Of a DNA stretch of 64,000 bases, positions 1 to 10,109 are shown piece after piece. Each line of letters opens with the position of its first letter. The stretch's first letter is position 1. This stretch comes from Agrostemma githago (taxonomy: Eukaryota; Streptophyta; Magnoliopsida; Caryophyllales; Caryophyllaceae). Position numbers and translations under genes: made by a program. The stretch lies in the NCBI GenBank assembly GCA_958450325.1, contig OY288257.1:30646771-30710770 (forward strand), read 5' to 3'. The notes beneath the pieces are model-generated. The model ran no database searches, had not been told where the DNA came from, and saw nothing but the letters and a program-made list of their open reading frames with translations.

Positions 1-1102
1 GCTGCACTTCTACACCCCCTTCATCCCCCACATCCACACTATCTTCCCGACCAGACACTCCATCCCCCCATTCAGCTGCGGGAGTTGTACTATTTAATAC
101 CACTCCTGCAACCCCCATAACCCCATTATATTGTCCCTCTTCCCCTTCTGTAGTCACACTAGTTACCAACTCGCGTCCTACCCCGCAACTAATCTGACCT
201 TCCTCATCCTCCTTCTTTTTTCTACCCTTATTCTTAACAGCGATAGCTTGTAATTTCGCTATTAGGGCATTGACAATCCCCTCCTCCCTTTCTTTCGCTT
301 CATCCTCAAGTTCTGTCAACAACTTCTTAGGGTGCAGCTGTTTTGACTCCCCTACATGTTTGATGACCTTCCACGGTGATGCCCTCAAGGACTCCCCAAA
401 GACCAGCTCCCCCTCTTCGTACGGAACCTCCTCACAGTCCTTCTCCCCATGTCCCAATACCCCACACCCATAGCAAAAGATCGGGAGTCGTTCATATTTT
501 ACCTCAAAAAATTCTCTTTTCCCCGCCCCCAGGCCAACACACACTTGCTTCTTCAGTGGACTACACACATCATGTAGAACCCTAACCCTAACTGCACTAG
601 CCAATTCCAAGAGTGGGCCATCATCAGACCCCACAAAACCCCCTAACTGATTACCCAGATGACGCAAGTTATCCAAATTCGATCTCCCTTGAATGGGGAG
701 ATCATAGACCCTCGCCCACAACGGGACATGGAACAGAAGAGTATCATACAATTTCCCATTCGGGTTAGGGTCACTAAAACACCATATGAACTTATCAAAG
801 TGCCAAGGTTGCCCTTCGATAACCCTCTCCTTGTCCCTAGGATCCGTAAACCGAAAGACAAAAATCTTATTCTTAGAGCCAACTAGATTTCCAGAGACCG
901 TACCTTTCGTATTCCACAGTCGCATCATCGATTCGATAGCGGCCTTAGCATTGATGGTTTTCGACGTCCAGATTCTCCCTACCAGTATTACCTCCTTCAA
1001 GGAGACCTCAGCCGATCCCGCCCCTGCATCCCATACAAAGTTCTCTTCGTCGCTAACTTGTTGTTTTCCCTTCTCACGTAACCGCTCATGTAGAGACGCC
1101 AT
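1..1102 (-). CDS. LINE ORF1 (gag-like, DUF4283 + CCHC knuckle), 3' end beyond the window
   Basis: An uninterrupted reading frame of 367 codons runs from the ATG at 1102-1100 off the left edge, so only its N-terminal part is visible. It begins MASLHERLREKGKQQ. Residues of about 35-150 resemble the DUF4283 domain of plant LINE ORF1 proteins (KNKIFVFRFTDPRDKERV, then GQPWHFDKFIW). A knuckle CYGCGVLGHGEKDC follows near residue 220, matching CX2CX4HX4C. The visible C-terminal part is acidic and low in complexity. Family knowledge: such proteins bind the LINE RNA and accompany an endonuclease/RT ORF2, which would lie to the left. This is the only long undamaged frame in the window, so the LINE may be young. 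The same domain pair also occurs in stray host-like proteins, but the start-proximal context fits a LINE. Confidence 0.85.
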   Translation of the reverse strand, partial: MASLHERLREKGKQQVSDEENFVWDAGAGSAEVSLKEVILVGRIWTSKTINAKAAIESMMRLWNTKGTVSGNLVGSKNKIFVFRFTDPRDKERVIEGQPWHFDKFIWCFSDPNPNGKLYDTLLFHVPLWARVYDLPIQGRSNLDNLRHLGNQLGGFVGSDDGPLLELASAVRVRVLHDVCSPLKKQVCVGLGAGKREFFEVKYERLPIFCYGCGVLGHGEKDCEEVPYEEGELVFGESLRASPWKVIKHVGESKQLHPKKLLTELEDEAKEREEGIVNALIAKLQAIAVKNKGRKKKEDEEGQISCGVGRELVTSVTTEGEEGQYNGVMGVAGVVLNSTTPAAEWGDGVSGREDSVDVGDEGGVEVQ

Positions 1103-1264
1103 AGCACGATCACCGACACTCCCAGAATGCAAACAATTGAAAACCTTACGACTACACGCCGTAAGGAAGAAACCTTCACTCGCAAGGAAACGAAGTTAGA
1201 CCTAGGGCTCAGACGGATACTCTCATAGAAACCCTAGAGAGCATAATTTTTAGACTTTCCTTCT
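1..1264 (-). mobile_element. 5' portion of a non-LTR retrotransposon (L1-like LINE)
   Basis: The ORF1 start lies at 1102, and about 160 bp to its right would be the 5' untranslated region. The exact 5' end cannot be seen. It must lie at or left of about 1264, because a probable solo LTR with its target duplication begins at 1265. A retained 5' UTR and intact ORF1 suggest the LINE is not 5'-truncated, which is uncommon among plant LINE copies. ORF2 and the poly(A) tail lie outside the window. Confidence 0.6.
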
Positions 1265-1269
1265 TTTAT

Positions 1270-2472
1270 TGGACGGTGATCCCCTTTTCATCTTTAGTTA
1301 AGAGTAACCTAACACTTATCATCTAACCTATCTTCCATCGTTTAGTAGTTTAGTAATCATCCATTAGATTACCATCTTTTCTTAGCTTCATTTTCATCTT
1401 CATAGTTTTTAGTAGCTTTCTCTATTACATTGTCATCCTTTGTAGTTTCAATCACAAGAACTCTAGATTAGATCAAGACTACTCTTTTAATTTATGTCAA
1501 TCTTCCATTTTAGCAATCAAGTTATCATCTTTGTTGAAGATTTGGGCTTTTATTTGAAGATCAAGGGGTTTTAAAAGATTTATTTGACAAGATCTTTGTT
1601 GGGTGCCTTGAAGCTTCGTTCTTCTTATTATTATTGTCTTCATCATTCTCTTTTATGAATTTCTCCATTGTTGGTACTCTCTTGTTTTCTCTCTCCTTTG
1701 TTTATTTCCTTCACTTTTCTTTCTAGTTATTGTTTCCCTTTATTTAATTTGCCTTATTGTTTATTTCCTTATTGGTTGATGTTTTGGTAGTGTTTTCTTC
1801 TTTATTGTGTTAGATTACTTTTCATTTCTCTTGATCAATATGAATTACCTTTTTCTTAGCCTTTTTGTTATTCATTTTGTTATGATTATTATGATTTGTG
1901 AGTAGATTTTAGTTAGGGGGTTAGGGAGGAGGAACTTTAGATTTGGGTCTTTGTTTTATGAAGATTATTGCATTTTGTGGCGATTTGTCCTGTATGAGAT
2001 TATTGTGTTTTGTTGACTTAGCCTGATCAACTCAGTTAACATTGACTCACTCGAACCAATATGGGAAACTTGGGGTTTAAGTAATCTTGTCTTGAGACCT
2101 TAGCTTCCTCGTCGCGAAAGCGGGTTTAGGCTAGGTTGTGTAGGGAAACCGAAAGGGTGGCTCCTCCCTTTATCGACCTTGTGATGATTCTTTTTTACTC
2201 TTATGCCCTTGTCTCTAGTTTCGACTTCCCGACTCCCCCTAACGCCTTTCTTATCATTGTTTCTCCGTTTTAGTTTTTTAATTCGTTGCTTTAGCTTAGT
2301 TTACCTCGACTTTAACCCCCCCTTTCCTATACCCCAACTGCAACTATTTCTAGACTTGACCAATTACATTTCACTGCTTCCCTGAGGTTCGACCCCGACT
2401 TACCACTACTACATAGTAGTTAGTTGGCATTATAAATATTGTTTGCATGCATGTTAGCGACAGCGCGCATCA
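1270..2472 (+). mobile_element. Probable solo LTR of a Ty3-type retrotransposon (Athila/Tat-like)
   Basis: The segment starts TGGACGG and ends GCGCGCATCA. It is flanked by identical 5-bp duplications TTTAT (1265-1269 and 2473-2477). Near its right end it carries CCCTGAGGTTCGACCCCGAC and a TATAAATATTG motif, which I associate with the U5 end of Athila/Tat LTRs in the plus orientation. No primer-binding site follows the right end and no coding sequence lies inside. Both points fit a solo LTR left by LTR-LTR recombination. The left border rests mainly on the TSD, which is AT-rich and could be chance. Confidence 0.5.
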
Positions 2473-2750
2473 TTTATTCCAACAAAAATCAGGGGTAAGT
2501 ATATCAAAATAAATTGTTGTAATTAAATACTTTTTTGGTACATAAGCTTACTGTTGTTTACCTGTTGTGCATCTTTTGTTGCTGAAATTAGACCCAGACA
2601 TATATTTTTCTCTGAAATAAGCGTAATGTAACATATCATACTTGTCTAAACATGCTAAATTCTTGAAAAAGTTACACCCACCTAATCTATATACTCCTAT
2701 AATACTAAAAAATAGCAGTGATTAACAATAAAAAAACATTGTTTTAGCCT

Positions 2751-3201
2751 ATGAAATGTATACTTTTTCAGATCTTTATCCTAGTTCATGTAAAATCACC
2801 ATGGCATTGGATTTTGGTTGTGTGTGATTTTAAAGACAAAAGGAATTACATCTTGGATTCAAGTAAGAGGAAGGGTAACAAAGGAAGGACTGACACTTGC
2901 AAGAAAAAAGTGACAAATGTTTCATGCATTATAGAGAACTACTCTGGGTTTGAACACATCTCCAAAAACATGATAAAAAATCCAATGGAGTATGTCAAAA
3001 ATGCAGTGCAACAAACTAATGGAGGTGATTGTGGTGTTTTAGTTCTGAGGTGGATAAATGCATTACCTATTAAATGCATACAAGGAGAAATGGACAAGCA
3101 AAGAATATTTTAATGACATCAACGAATTTAGGAGTCAAACATGCATAAATCTTATGCGGTGGGAGAAGAACTTTGTCAGGGATTTTACGGTAGACAAAAT
3201 A
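2751..3201 (+). pseudogene. Ulp1-like cysteine protease (peptidase C48) C-terminal domain remnant
   Basis: The frame encodes the C-terminal half of a C48 SUMO-protease-like fold. The catalytic His is in PWHWILVVCDF, the Asp in YILDSS and the nucleophile Cys in QQTNGGDCGVLVLRW. A splice-acceptor-like TTTTTCAG at about 2763-2770 suggests the true exon begins near 2771 and that upstream exons have been lost. A single-base shift near 3095-3105 leaves the C-terminal part (ending DFTVDKI at 3201) in another frame. In plants, Ulp1 domains occur in host desumoylating enzymes and also inside Mutator-like (Kaonashi/KI-MULE) and CACTA transposons. Given the surroundings, a transposon origin is more likely. 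Confidence 0.7.
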
Positions 3202-3560
3202 TAAGATTCTATTTTAATTGTATGTAGATTAATTACTATATTACTGTAATAGACAAGATCTGTTATGATCAATAGTCGGTTATGTAATCGTTACATGACA
3301 AGCATTTATATAAACATCAATGTTGTTTTAGTGTAATAAAAGCTTTGTATATGAGTGCTTATTCGATTCATGTAAGTGTTTATTACATATAAATAAGGTT
3401 AAAATGGCTTACTACTTGCACACTTGATAATTTCTTGAATATTGTTGCAAAAATTGTTACAAGCACAAAAAAATTAACCTATGACGTTCTTCTTGAAATA
3501 GAATGTACTTTAATCAACGACATATAAAAATACATGCCCCAATAAAATGAACCACTCTAA

Positions 3561-3703
3561 GATGTCCTTAGATAGGTTATGTACAACTAATATAGAAATA
3601 TGTACAATGATGTCCTCGGATGGATTATGTAAAACTGATATGTAAATATGTACATTACGTAGTGACCTATATGTACATTACGTAGTGACTTATATGTACA
3701 TTA
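3561..3703. repeat. Short tandem repeats, 48-bp and 23-bp units
   Basis: Two diverged 48-bp copies beginning GATGTCCT (3561 and 3609) run into two to three near-identical copies of a 23-bp unit containing GTACATTACGTAGTGAC. No element could be assigned. Confidence 0.7.
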
Positions 3704-3958
3704 CTAATTATCAACATAATTCAGCACAGAATATGATTGAGATCTCCACGAATTACTTGATAATCGATTGTCTATTTTAAAACAAATTAGACTTGATAAT
3801 CAATTTTCTTACATGAATTGTTCAGGATGACAATCAAATCTGAAAGTGAAAATGGCAACATAAATTCTTTGATAATCAAGCACAGAATTCCTTGAAATAG
3901 GAAAATCGATTCTACGAATGAATTTGACAAAACTTCATCATCAAAAATGATACTAAGA

Positions 3959-4210
3959 ATGATCGATTTTACAAAGTGAACACAATGAAATCTACAACTT
4001 AATTGATGATGATCGAATGATGAAGGTCTGCAACTGAAATGATCAAGATTCTCGATTTTACAAGTGAGCACAATGAAAGCTGCAAGTAAGATGAAGATCT
4101 GCAACGGAAATGATGAAGAGGCTCGATTTTACAAGTGAGCGCATTGAAATCTGCAAGTAAAAATGATGAAGATCGAACGATGAAGATCTGCAATTGAAAT
4201 GATGAAGATG
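3959..4210. repeat. Imperfect minisatellite, about 70-90 bp unit, 3 copies
   Basis: Three copies begin with TCGATTTTACAA(A)GTGA and continue through ATGAAGATCTGCAA. They start near 3959, 4052 and 4122. Copy lengths differ through internal indels. On the minus strand the array gives short open frames, which are by-products of the repeat. Confidence 0.7.
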
Positions 4211-4397
4211 ATTTAATGATTAGAATGAAAAAATAAACAAATTTCTAGAGAGAGAAAGTTGACTAATTCAAAAGGAAAGCAACTGAAGGCGCGTGTTTGT
4301 TTTTGTGCTTTGACTTTTGATAAATCTGGTCCGTTCAGATCTAACGGCCCAGATTACGTCTCAATGGGTGCAGCGAGTTCCCTTGTCTCAATGGCCC

Positions 4398-4495
4398 AGA
4401 AGAAGCGTAAATAGCCTCGAAACCCGCTCTAAAGAGCGATTCCACAAGAGAAACCGGGACCAAAACGAGAAATAAACACTACAAAACACACTTAT

Positions 4496-4497
<2 letters not shown>
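4398..4497 (-). mobile_element. Terminal fragment of an Athila-like LTR
   Basis: About 100 bp ending CACACTTATCA closely match the PPT-proximal ends of the Athila-like LTRs near 48.5, 56.8, 58.4 and 63.4 kb. They share the stretch with GCTCTAAAGAGCGATTC. The copy stops abruptly on the left, and on the right it abuts a pure TA microsatellite where a polypurine tract would be expected. It is a relic of an element otherwise absent here. Confidence 0.75.

Positions 4498-4579
<82 letters not shown>
4498..4579. repeat. (TA)n microsatellite
   Basis: About 41 uninterrupted TA units lie between the truncated LTR end and the terminal inverted repeat of the next element. Any open frame across it is an artefact. 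Confidence 0.98.
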
Positions 4580-4582
<3 letters not shown>

Positions 4583-5149
4583 CATGTGAGAACCACTCCT
4601 TCAATGAGAACCGTGAGAACTATAATATGAGCCATTAGATCATAGTTTTCAATCTCATTAGTTGGATCCTTCATAATTCTTCAATCCCATCAATTAATCA
4701 CAATTGCTTGAGCCTTCAACCCGTAAGGTCGTAACTCCTTTTCCTTCTACAAAATTCTTCGACCCGTAATCCTTTAATCCATAATTCTTCAATCGACCAT
4801 TGAATCTGATTTTCAATCCATCAATTTTTCAATCGACTTTTCTTCAATCCATCAATTCATCACAATTGGGTATTGAACCCCAACAACCTAAGTAACTTTA
4901 ATTTTTTTTAAAATTAATTATTTTATGAGTTAACTTTTTCGATTAAATTCATTATTGCATTACAATAGTAATAGTATTATTGTCGGCAAATATAATTGCA
5001 ATAATCTCAGCTATCGTTTTTTTTTCCAAATTTCCTCATTGATTTAGGAGTTCATCTAAAATATTGTCATTTAATTTCTTTTTGTACGGATTTTATATGG
5101 AATACAACACTTCTTCTTCAAGCCCTACTCGATTTAATTTTCTTTTTCA

Positions 5150-5260
5150 ATTTTAGCGTACCATTTTTCAATTTTATCATACCATTGTCGTACCCTCTTT
5201 TAATTATGGTGTATCTCTTTTCAATTTTAGCGTACCCTTTCTTAAATGTATCGTACCCTT
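5150..5260 (+). repeat. Minisatellite of M1, left part (unit about 20 bp)
   Basis: Diverged repeats of TTTTTCAATTTTAGCGTACC run up to the CACTA insertion point and resume beyond it at 10372. The CACTA transposon therefore landed inside a single array. Confidence 0.8.
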
Positions 5261-5274
5261 CACTACTACAAAAC

Positions 5275-5465
5275 ATCAAATAGACAACTCCTAATAGACA
5301 TCAGATGTTTTTAACAACTGATGTATAATATTTATACATCTGTTTTGTCTGAGCAACAGATGTCTTTATAGGATAATAGACAACTGAGTTTAAAAAACAG
5401 TTGTCTATATATTATACAACTGTTTTTATTAACCTCAGTTGTCTATTCTGTATTTAAGGACCACT
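5275..5465. promoter_or_regulatory. CACTA left subterminal repeat region
   Basis: Direct and inverted copies of AGACAACTG/CAGTTGTCT and of ACATCTGTT/AACAGATGT alternate with short spacers. In CACTA elements such arrays bind the TnpA-type protein. The binding itself is inferred from the family. Confidence 0.75.
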
Positions 5466-5535
5466 AAAAATTTGTTGTATCAGCTTCTCAAGTATCTTTT
5501 TTTTAAGTATCTAAATCTAATCTTTTAGTATCAGC

Positions 5536-5931
5536 TAGGGGTGAGCAAAACCGGGTATCCGAACTGGTTTTGAAAATCGGTTCAGGTACCGATTTTTAAA
5601 AACCGCTTTTTCCGGAACCAAAACCGGCCGGGTTTAAACCGGGTACCCGATTTTTTAAAAATATGGTTATCTTCATTATAAACCGGTTTTTTTTAACCGG
5701 TTTTCGACCCGGTGTCACTAATTTGCATATCAAATTTTTAGTTTTTTATTGTTTAAAAGTGTAAACCGGTTCAAAATCGGGTACCAGTTTTTAAAATTGT
5801 GAACCAAACTCGACCAGAATTTTCACTAAAAAAAATCAGTTCAGGTACCCGACCCGGTTTTCAACTTCAAAAACCCAAATTTCGTTTCAGTTTTGGTTTT
5901 TAACCGGTTTAGTTTTTTTCGGTCACCCCTA
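5536..5931. mobile_element. hAT-type MITE nested in the CACTA element
   Basis: The ends are TAGGGGTGAGC and GGTCACCCCTA, an inverted pair typical of plant hAT elements. The 8-bp flanks GTATCAGC (5528-5535) and ATATCAAC (5932-5939) match at six of eight positions, consistent with an aged target duplication. The 396-bp interior is rich in AACCGGTTTT-type motifs and has no coding capacity. Confidence 0.8.
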
Positions 5932-5939
5932 ATATCAAC

Positions 5940-6423
5940 AACAAAATATACTGTCTAAACCCTAAATTTACAAATTATACTCCACCATCACTATCAGCAA
6001 CAAAATCGTTCCCTAATTTCTTCTCGACCCTAAACCCTACCGTCGTTGCTAGCTCGTCGTTCTTCTTCACTAGCAGTATCCTTCTTCCTCTTATCCTTTA
6101 TGACTTCATCATCTTCTTCTCTTCACCATGATTTCGTTCCCTAATTTCTTTCCCTGAATTTCGTTCCTTAATTTCGTTCTCTGCTATATGTCGTTCGTCG
6201 TTCGTCGTTCTCTGTTAATTCCCGCTCCCTGCTCGCTGCTCGCCGCTCGCCGCTCGCCGTTCAGTGAATCTCCACCGTCGTTCGTCGTTCTCTCTACTCA
6301 TTCCATCTAAGTATTCTCTTCCTTCTTCTTATTTCAGTCCCCTTATTTCACCGTTGCTGTTCATTCCGTCGTTGCTCTTATTTTAGTCTCCTTGTTCTGC
6401 GTTTTTCGTATTCTGTATTATGT
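5940..6423. other. CACTA interior without recognisable gene
   Basis: The sequence is pyrimidine-rich, with runs of CGTCGTTC and a small CTCGCCGCTCGCCG repeat near 6235-6260. It resembles a captured 5' UTR or promoter, but no exon could be assigned. Confidence 0.4.
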
Positions 6424-6697
6424 TCAAGCTTGCTGTTTGTTTAATTCCATTTGACCACTCGGACAATAATTTCGAAATCCCAGGGATAAACATATGTAAG
6501 TGGCCTGGCGATGGTGTTTTGGGTGGGTACTTTGGCACATTATACTGTGGATATAAGTCAGCGACTTTGGCAGCAAAGTCACCCTAATGAGAAATGGCCT
6601 CAACACAGAGGTGTCTTCCTGTGGCAGACTTGTTTTCATATACTATAATGTGTGCCATGGCGACATCCTTGACATGGACTGATCCCATAAAGAAGAC
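6424..6697 (-). pseudogene. Captured exon of a cinnamoyl-CoA reductase-like (NAD-dependent epimerase) gene
   Basis: Read on the minus strand, a splice-acceptor-like ATATCAG precedes an exon starting at 6697. It encodes GSVHVKDVAMAHIIVYENK and SATGRHLCVEAISH, a block typical of the CCR/dihydroflavonol-reductase family (…V.DVA.AH...E...A.GR.LC.E). The frame then meets a stop at 6586-6584 and continues with GDFAAKVADLYPQYNVPKYP. The catalytic N-terminal half with the Rossmann fold is absent. Retained intron sequence shows capture at the DNA level, not through mRNA. Its orientation is opposite to the neighbouring ARF and PCaP1 fragments. Confidence 0.75.
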
Positions 6698-6949
6698 CTG
6701 ATATGTTTCCGTACACCTTGTCACATACCAAGTAATCAAATTTCGCAAAAAGAAAACAAGGCACGTATATTCCGTAAGAGTATAATAGAAGTAGAGTGGC
6801 AATGTAATTAGCCGCTTTGTGATGAGAAGCAAACAGAGTCAGCAGCCCCTCATTGATAAATCAAATGCTGAAGTAACTACAGATGTTGGCCTACCTAGTG
6901 TAATTAACAGGAATTAAGATTGGTACAATAGTAAAGCCACATAATTTAG

Positions 6950-7569
6950 TCTCCTGGCTTCAACAAATGAGGAATTAAATGAGAGAATTCACATGTTTTA
7001 TCTGCCCTCCAAGATCTTATGTCGTGCTATGGACATTGTTTTGCTGGTAATTTTACTACTCTCTCGCAAAGCTTCCACCTTTATTCAAATACTCCTTTAC
7101 ATATGAATAAAAAAGTCGGAAACTTTTCAAGTCTGGGAGGATTTGATGTGGTATGTGTATGTGTTGTTGAATTTTGGGTTTGTGATTATGTAGGCTGAAA
7201 AAGAAACGGGTGAATTTTATGCTCAGATAACTTCAATGCCAGAAGCAGATGTAAGTGTGTGTTGAAAGTGATGTTAATTATTTTTGCTTTGTGATTTTGA
7301 CATGGGGTCATAACTCATATAAGTCATATCATCTTTTCTTCTTCTACCTTTTTGAGGTTGAAGTTTTCTTTTTTTTTTCATTGATTGAAAGTTCGAGTTT
7401 TAGATTTGTGTGTAGCAAACTGAACCAACCAAAACCCGATCTGTGTCAACCCGAACCACCAAGACCTGCAGGTTTGTCCTTCACAAAGGTGTTGACAGCT
7501 TCGGACACTAGTACTCACGGTGGTTTCTCGGTTCTCCGAAAGCATCCCAATGAATGCCTTCCTCCCTTG
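6950..7569 (+). pseudogene. Captured three-exon fragment of an auxin response factor gene
   Basis: Three exons with intact GT/AG borders occur in order. The first, 6950-7046, encodes ASTNEELNERIHMFYLPSK then ILCRAMDIVLL. The second, 7194-7250, encodes AEKETGEFYAQITSMPEAD. The third, 7416-7569, encodes QPEPPRP and LTASDTSTHGGFSVLRKH, then ECLPPL. This is the ARF segment leading into the B3 DNA-binding domain, whose signature is LTASDTSTHGGFSV. The third exon has a one-base shift near its start relative to the earlier phase. Everything downstream of the first B3 strands is missing. ARFs bind auxin-response elements, but this fragment cannot make a functional domain. Confidence 0.88.
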
Positions 7570-8260
7570 GTATGCATGGGTGTCTCCATGCTTGATATTT
7601 TTTTTTTGTGTATAGTACATCATCTGCGGTTACATCTTATACCAAGGGACACTAGTACTCCCTTGGTATGCTTTCAACTATCTCAAGAGTCTAATATGAT
7701 GGGTGGCATTTTAGTAGTTTAATGGCAAAGAAAGGGTAGGTTTAATGATTGAGTTAAGTGGTGCTTGATTGATTATAAACCACAGCTTGCTTCTTTTATT
7801 AGTTGTCCAACCCCCTGAATTTGGACATACAGCCACGCCAGTTGTTTATCATATCATAACATATCGCTTCCATTTTTCTTTACTTTGAATTCTGTTGCTT
7901 GTTGGAAAACTACCACAATTCTTTTGTAGCTACCAGACCCAACTGCCATAACCCCCATATTCTTCTTTCTTTCATTCTTTCTTTCTCTAATTACTCAGGT
8001 AACACCCCAAATCATTTCTAGCTGCTAGCTACCACTACTCCTTTTCTTTTTTCTCTCTTGTACGACTATATATATTTCCATCTAAAAGCTCACGAATCAG
8101 TTGCTTGTGAATTGTGATACATACGATCACGATGTTTGGAAACCGTCTCTTTATTTGTCCTTCTTCAGGCTCTTAATTTGTTTATTATTCAGGATTAGAG
8201 GTAGTTTATTAATATTAATTTCTAACATAGCTGGTGTTTTGTTTGTATGAAAGTAGAAGG
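7570..8260. other. Intron/flank DNA between captured fragments
   Basis: No exon was recognised. A 24-bp patch at 7648-7671 joins two pieces of the preceding ARF exon, namely GACACTAGTACTC (also at 7504) and CCCTTGGTATGC (also at 7564). Upstream of 8261 the TATATATTTCC at about 8067-8077 and a CT-rich leader look like a captured promoter and 5' UTR of the next fragment. Confidence 0.45.
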
Positions 8261-8374
8261 ATGGGATAATGGAAAACAAAGGTTCTACCAAAGATACAGA
8301 AGGTTTTCGGGAAAGATGCTGCTGCCAAGAAAGCGGAGGCCGTTGAAGCATGCAAGTCCTTTGATGACTCTAAG
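8261..8374 (+). pseudogene. Captured first exon of a DREPP/PCaP1-like plasma-membrane cation-binding protein gene
   Basis: From the ATG at 8261 the exon encodes KVLPKIQKVFGKDAAAKKAE followed by AVEACKSFDDSK and a GT donor at 8375. It matches the N-terminus of plant DREPP/PCaP1 proteins (start, W-K-x-K-V-P-K, then K-K-A-A-x-A-E-A-C-K-x-F-D). These are myristoylated, calcium- and phosphoinositide-binding plasma-membrane proteins. The third codon is a stop (TAA), so the fragment is dead. The gene name is assigned from memory of the family and needs a search. Confidence 0.65.
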
Positions 8375-9632
8375 GTTATATACATAATACATATGATCGA
8401 CTATTATCTAATTTCATTCTTCTACATACGTGATTTCATGCATACATGATATGGAGTACTATATTATTCCTAAATCTACTTTATTAAAGCTTAACTACTA
8501 CGGAGTAATTATACTAGCTAGCTGTCCTAGATTTAAGCTACACGACTGACTTTTAGTTGTTTTGTTATTGTTGACTTGTTGTGCTATTGTTGCTGTTCAT
8601 CTACAAATTTAACTGAACTGAATCCAGAATGTATTCTAAGTTTTTGAGACCTATTGAAGGTTCTGCCTGAGGTATGTAGATTACTAGCCGGATTTTGTAT
8701 TTTTTCTGGAGTATAATCTCTTGTATAAACGTTATCTGATTCTAGTATCTATATCCATTTTTCTTTATACGTCAAATCTTGTCAATATATTTGCATTAGC
8801 TTTAATTTTTAGTCAATCAACTTTAAGGCATTGACGTATTTTAAATGGACACTTTCTGTCTCAAAGAGATGAAGGTTGGATGTTTCACCAATAAAATGAA
8901 CGGTCAAATGGAGTTAGTACAATGGTCGTGCAGCTGAAGTTATTGCACAAACTTATGAGATCCATATTTTGCAAAAGTGTCTATTTAGATTTGTGTATAA
9001 ATTGAACCGCTTGTTTAAATGCCAATGAACTGAAGGAGTAGGTGCAATCATTAATCTGGAATATACTTTCCAGTATTTTAATTCAAAGGCCTTTTGGGCT
9101 TGTGTATTCTTCCAATATTCTGCCCTTAGAAATAGTGGTTCAGTCTAGCTTTCTCCTTCAATTTTGCAGCTGTTTCCGAGCTGATCCATTGCTCAGCAGC
9201 CGGAAGTTAAGTTCTGAGGATGCATCTGTTCACTTACCCTTAATCCAAGTCACTTACCCTTAATCCAAGTCATTGTTCCTCAAGTGATGAATCTAAGACC
9301 TCTGTTTAACGACTGATCTAAGGTACTCTTATTTTATGTTTTGACTTTCAGCATTTTTGTAAATAGTTTTAATTTGTTGATTTTGAGATGATTTCTTATT
9401 CTTTAAGACAGTGTCTTCTTCTAGATCCACGATATATTTTGTTTTGTCACATTCTAAACTTGGTATATGTTTTTGAAGATGCATTTATGCATTTGTGGCG
9501 TTGGTAAACTGCGAAATGCAAATATACACATCCTTATTTATTGATGTATGGCTAGAGATTTCATTGATGTGGATGTATTTTTATCAATCAACTTTCGTTC
9601 TTTTCCCTTTTTTCCTTCTTGTTTTCTGATAG
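8375..9632. other. CACTA interior, possible unassigned exon and a perfect 20-bp tandem duplication
   Basis: Sequence with TGCAG at 9165-9169 followed by a frame reading ADPLLSSRKLSSEDASVHLP could be another captured exon, but I could not identify it. CACTTACCCTTAATCCAAGT occurs twice in exact tandem at 9231-9250 and 9251-9270. The remainder is AT-rich and featureless. Confidence 0.35.
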
Positions 9633-9873
9633 GACGAGGAAGATATGAAGCCATTGGTCGTTTGTTTGCTGATATGGGTGATTCATATGTTAAATTGATT
9701 GCAACCGGTAAGAATGGAACCTTTGTTTGCTCTTTCCTGCCAATGCATGACCTTTTGTTGTAATCTTTAGCCAAATAATTAGTTCATTTATATTGTTGAT
9801 TTTGCAGCATTTCAAGGAGATTAGGCCATATTCTCAGGAAGATATTGACGAGGTTCGTGAATTATGGGCATGA
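9633..9873 (+). pseudogene. Captured two-exon fragment of an unidentified plant gene
   Basis: An acceptor-like CTGATAG precedes 9633. The exon to 9707 encodes RYEAIGRLFADMGDSYVKLI and ends at a GTAAGA donor. A TTTGCAG acceptor precedes 9808, and the following frame gives HFKEIRPYSQEDIDEVRELW and a stop at 9871-9873. The phases of the two exons do not match if joined directly. I do not recognise the gene. The frames look like real protein, with mixed charged and hydrophobic spacing and correct splice borders. Confidence 0.45.
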
Positions 9874-10109
9874 TGTATCCATGATGTATCCGATAAAGTT
9901 ATACGGACAAGGTGTTATTATGTTGGATTATTTTTCTTATGTACCTTTTGGATGTAACTGGATAATGGTTTGTACCTTTTGGATGTTCGATTATATAAAA
10001 ATGGAACTTCTTATTCAAATCAATATGAAATTCATTTATGACGTTTCGGTTAATATATAAATCAAATCATGATATATAGTTCAAATACGTGTATTATATA
10101 ATTCATATA

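Larger units (their letters stand above)
3202..4397. other. AT-rich non-coding stretch with two small tandem repeats
   Basis: No coding region is supported here. The segment holds the tandem repeats at 3561-3703 and 3959-4210, described separately. The remaining sequence is AT-rich and unremarkable. Confidence 0.5.

Noticed and set aside
1270..1284. Alternative solo-LTR left end at TGATCCCC (1277)
   Set aside because: It gives a better terminal match (TGAT/ATCA) but no target duplication, whereas 1270 gives TTTAT on both sides.
4500..4579. Poly-Tyr/Ile open frame
   Set aside because: It is a translation of the (TA)n microsatellite.
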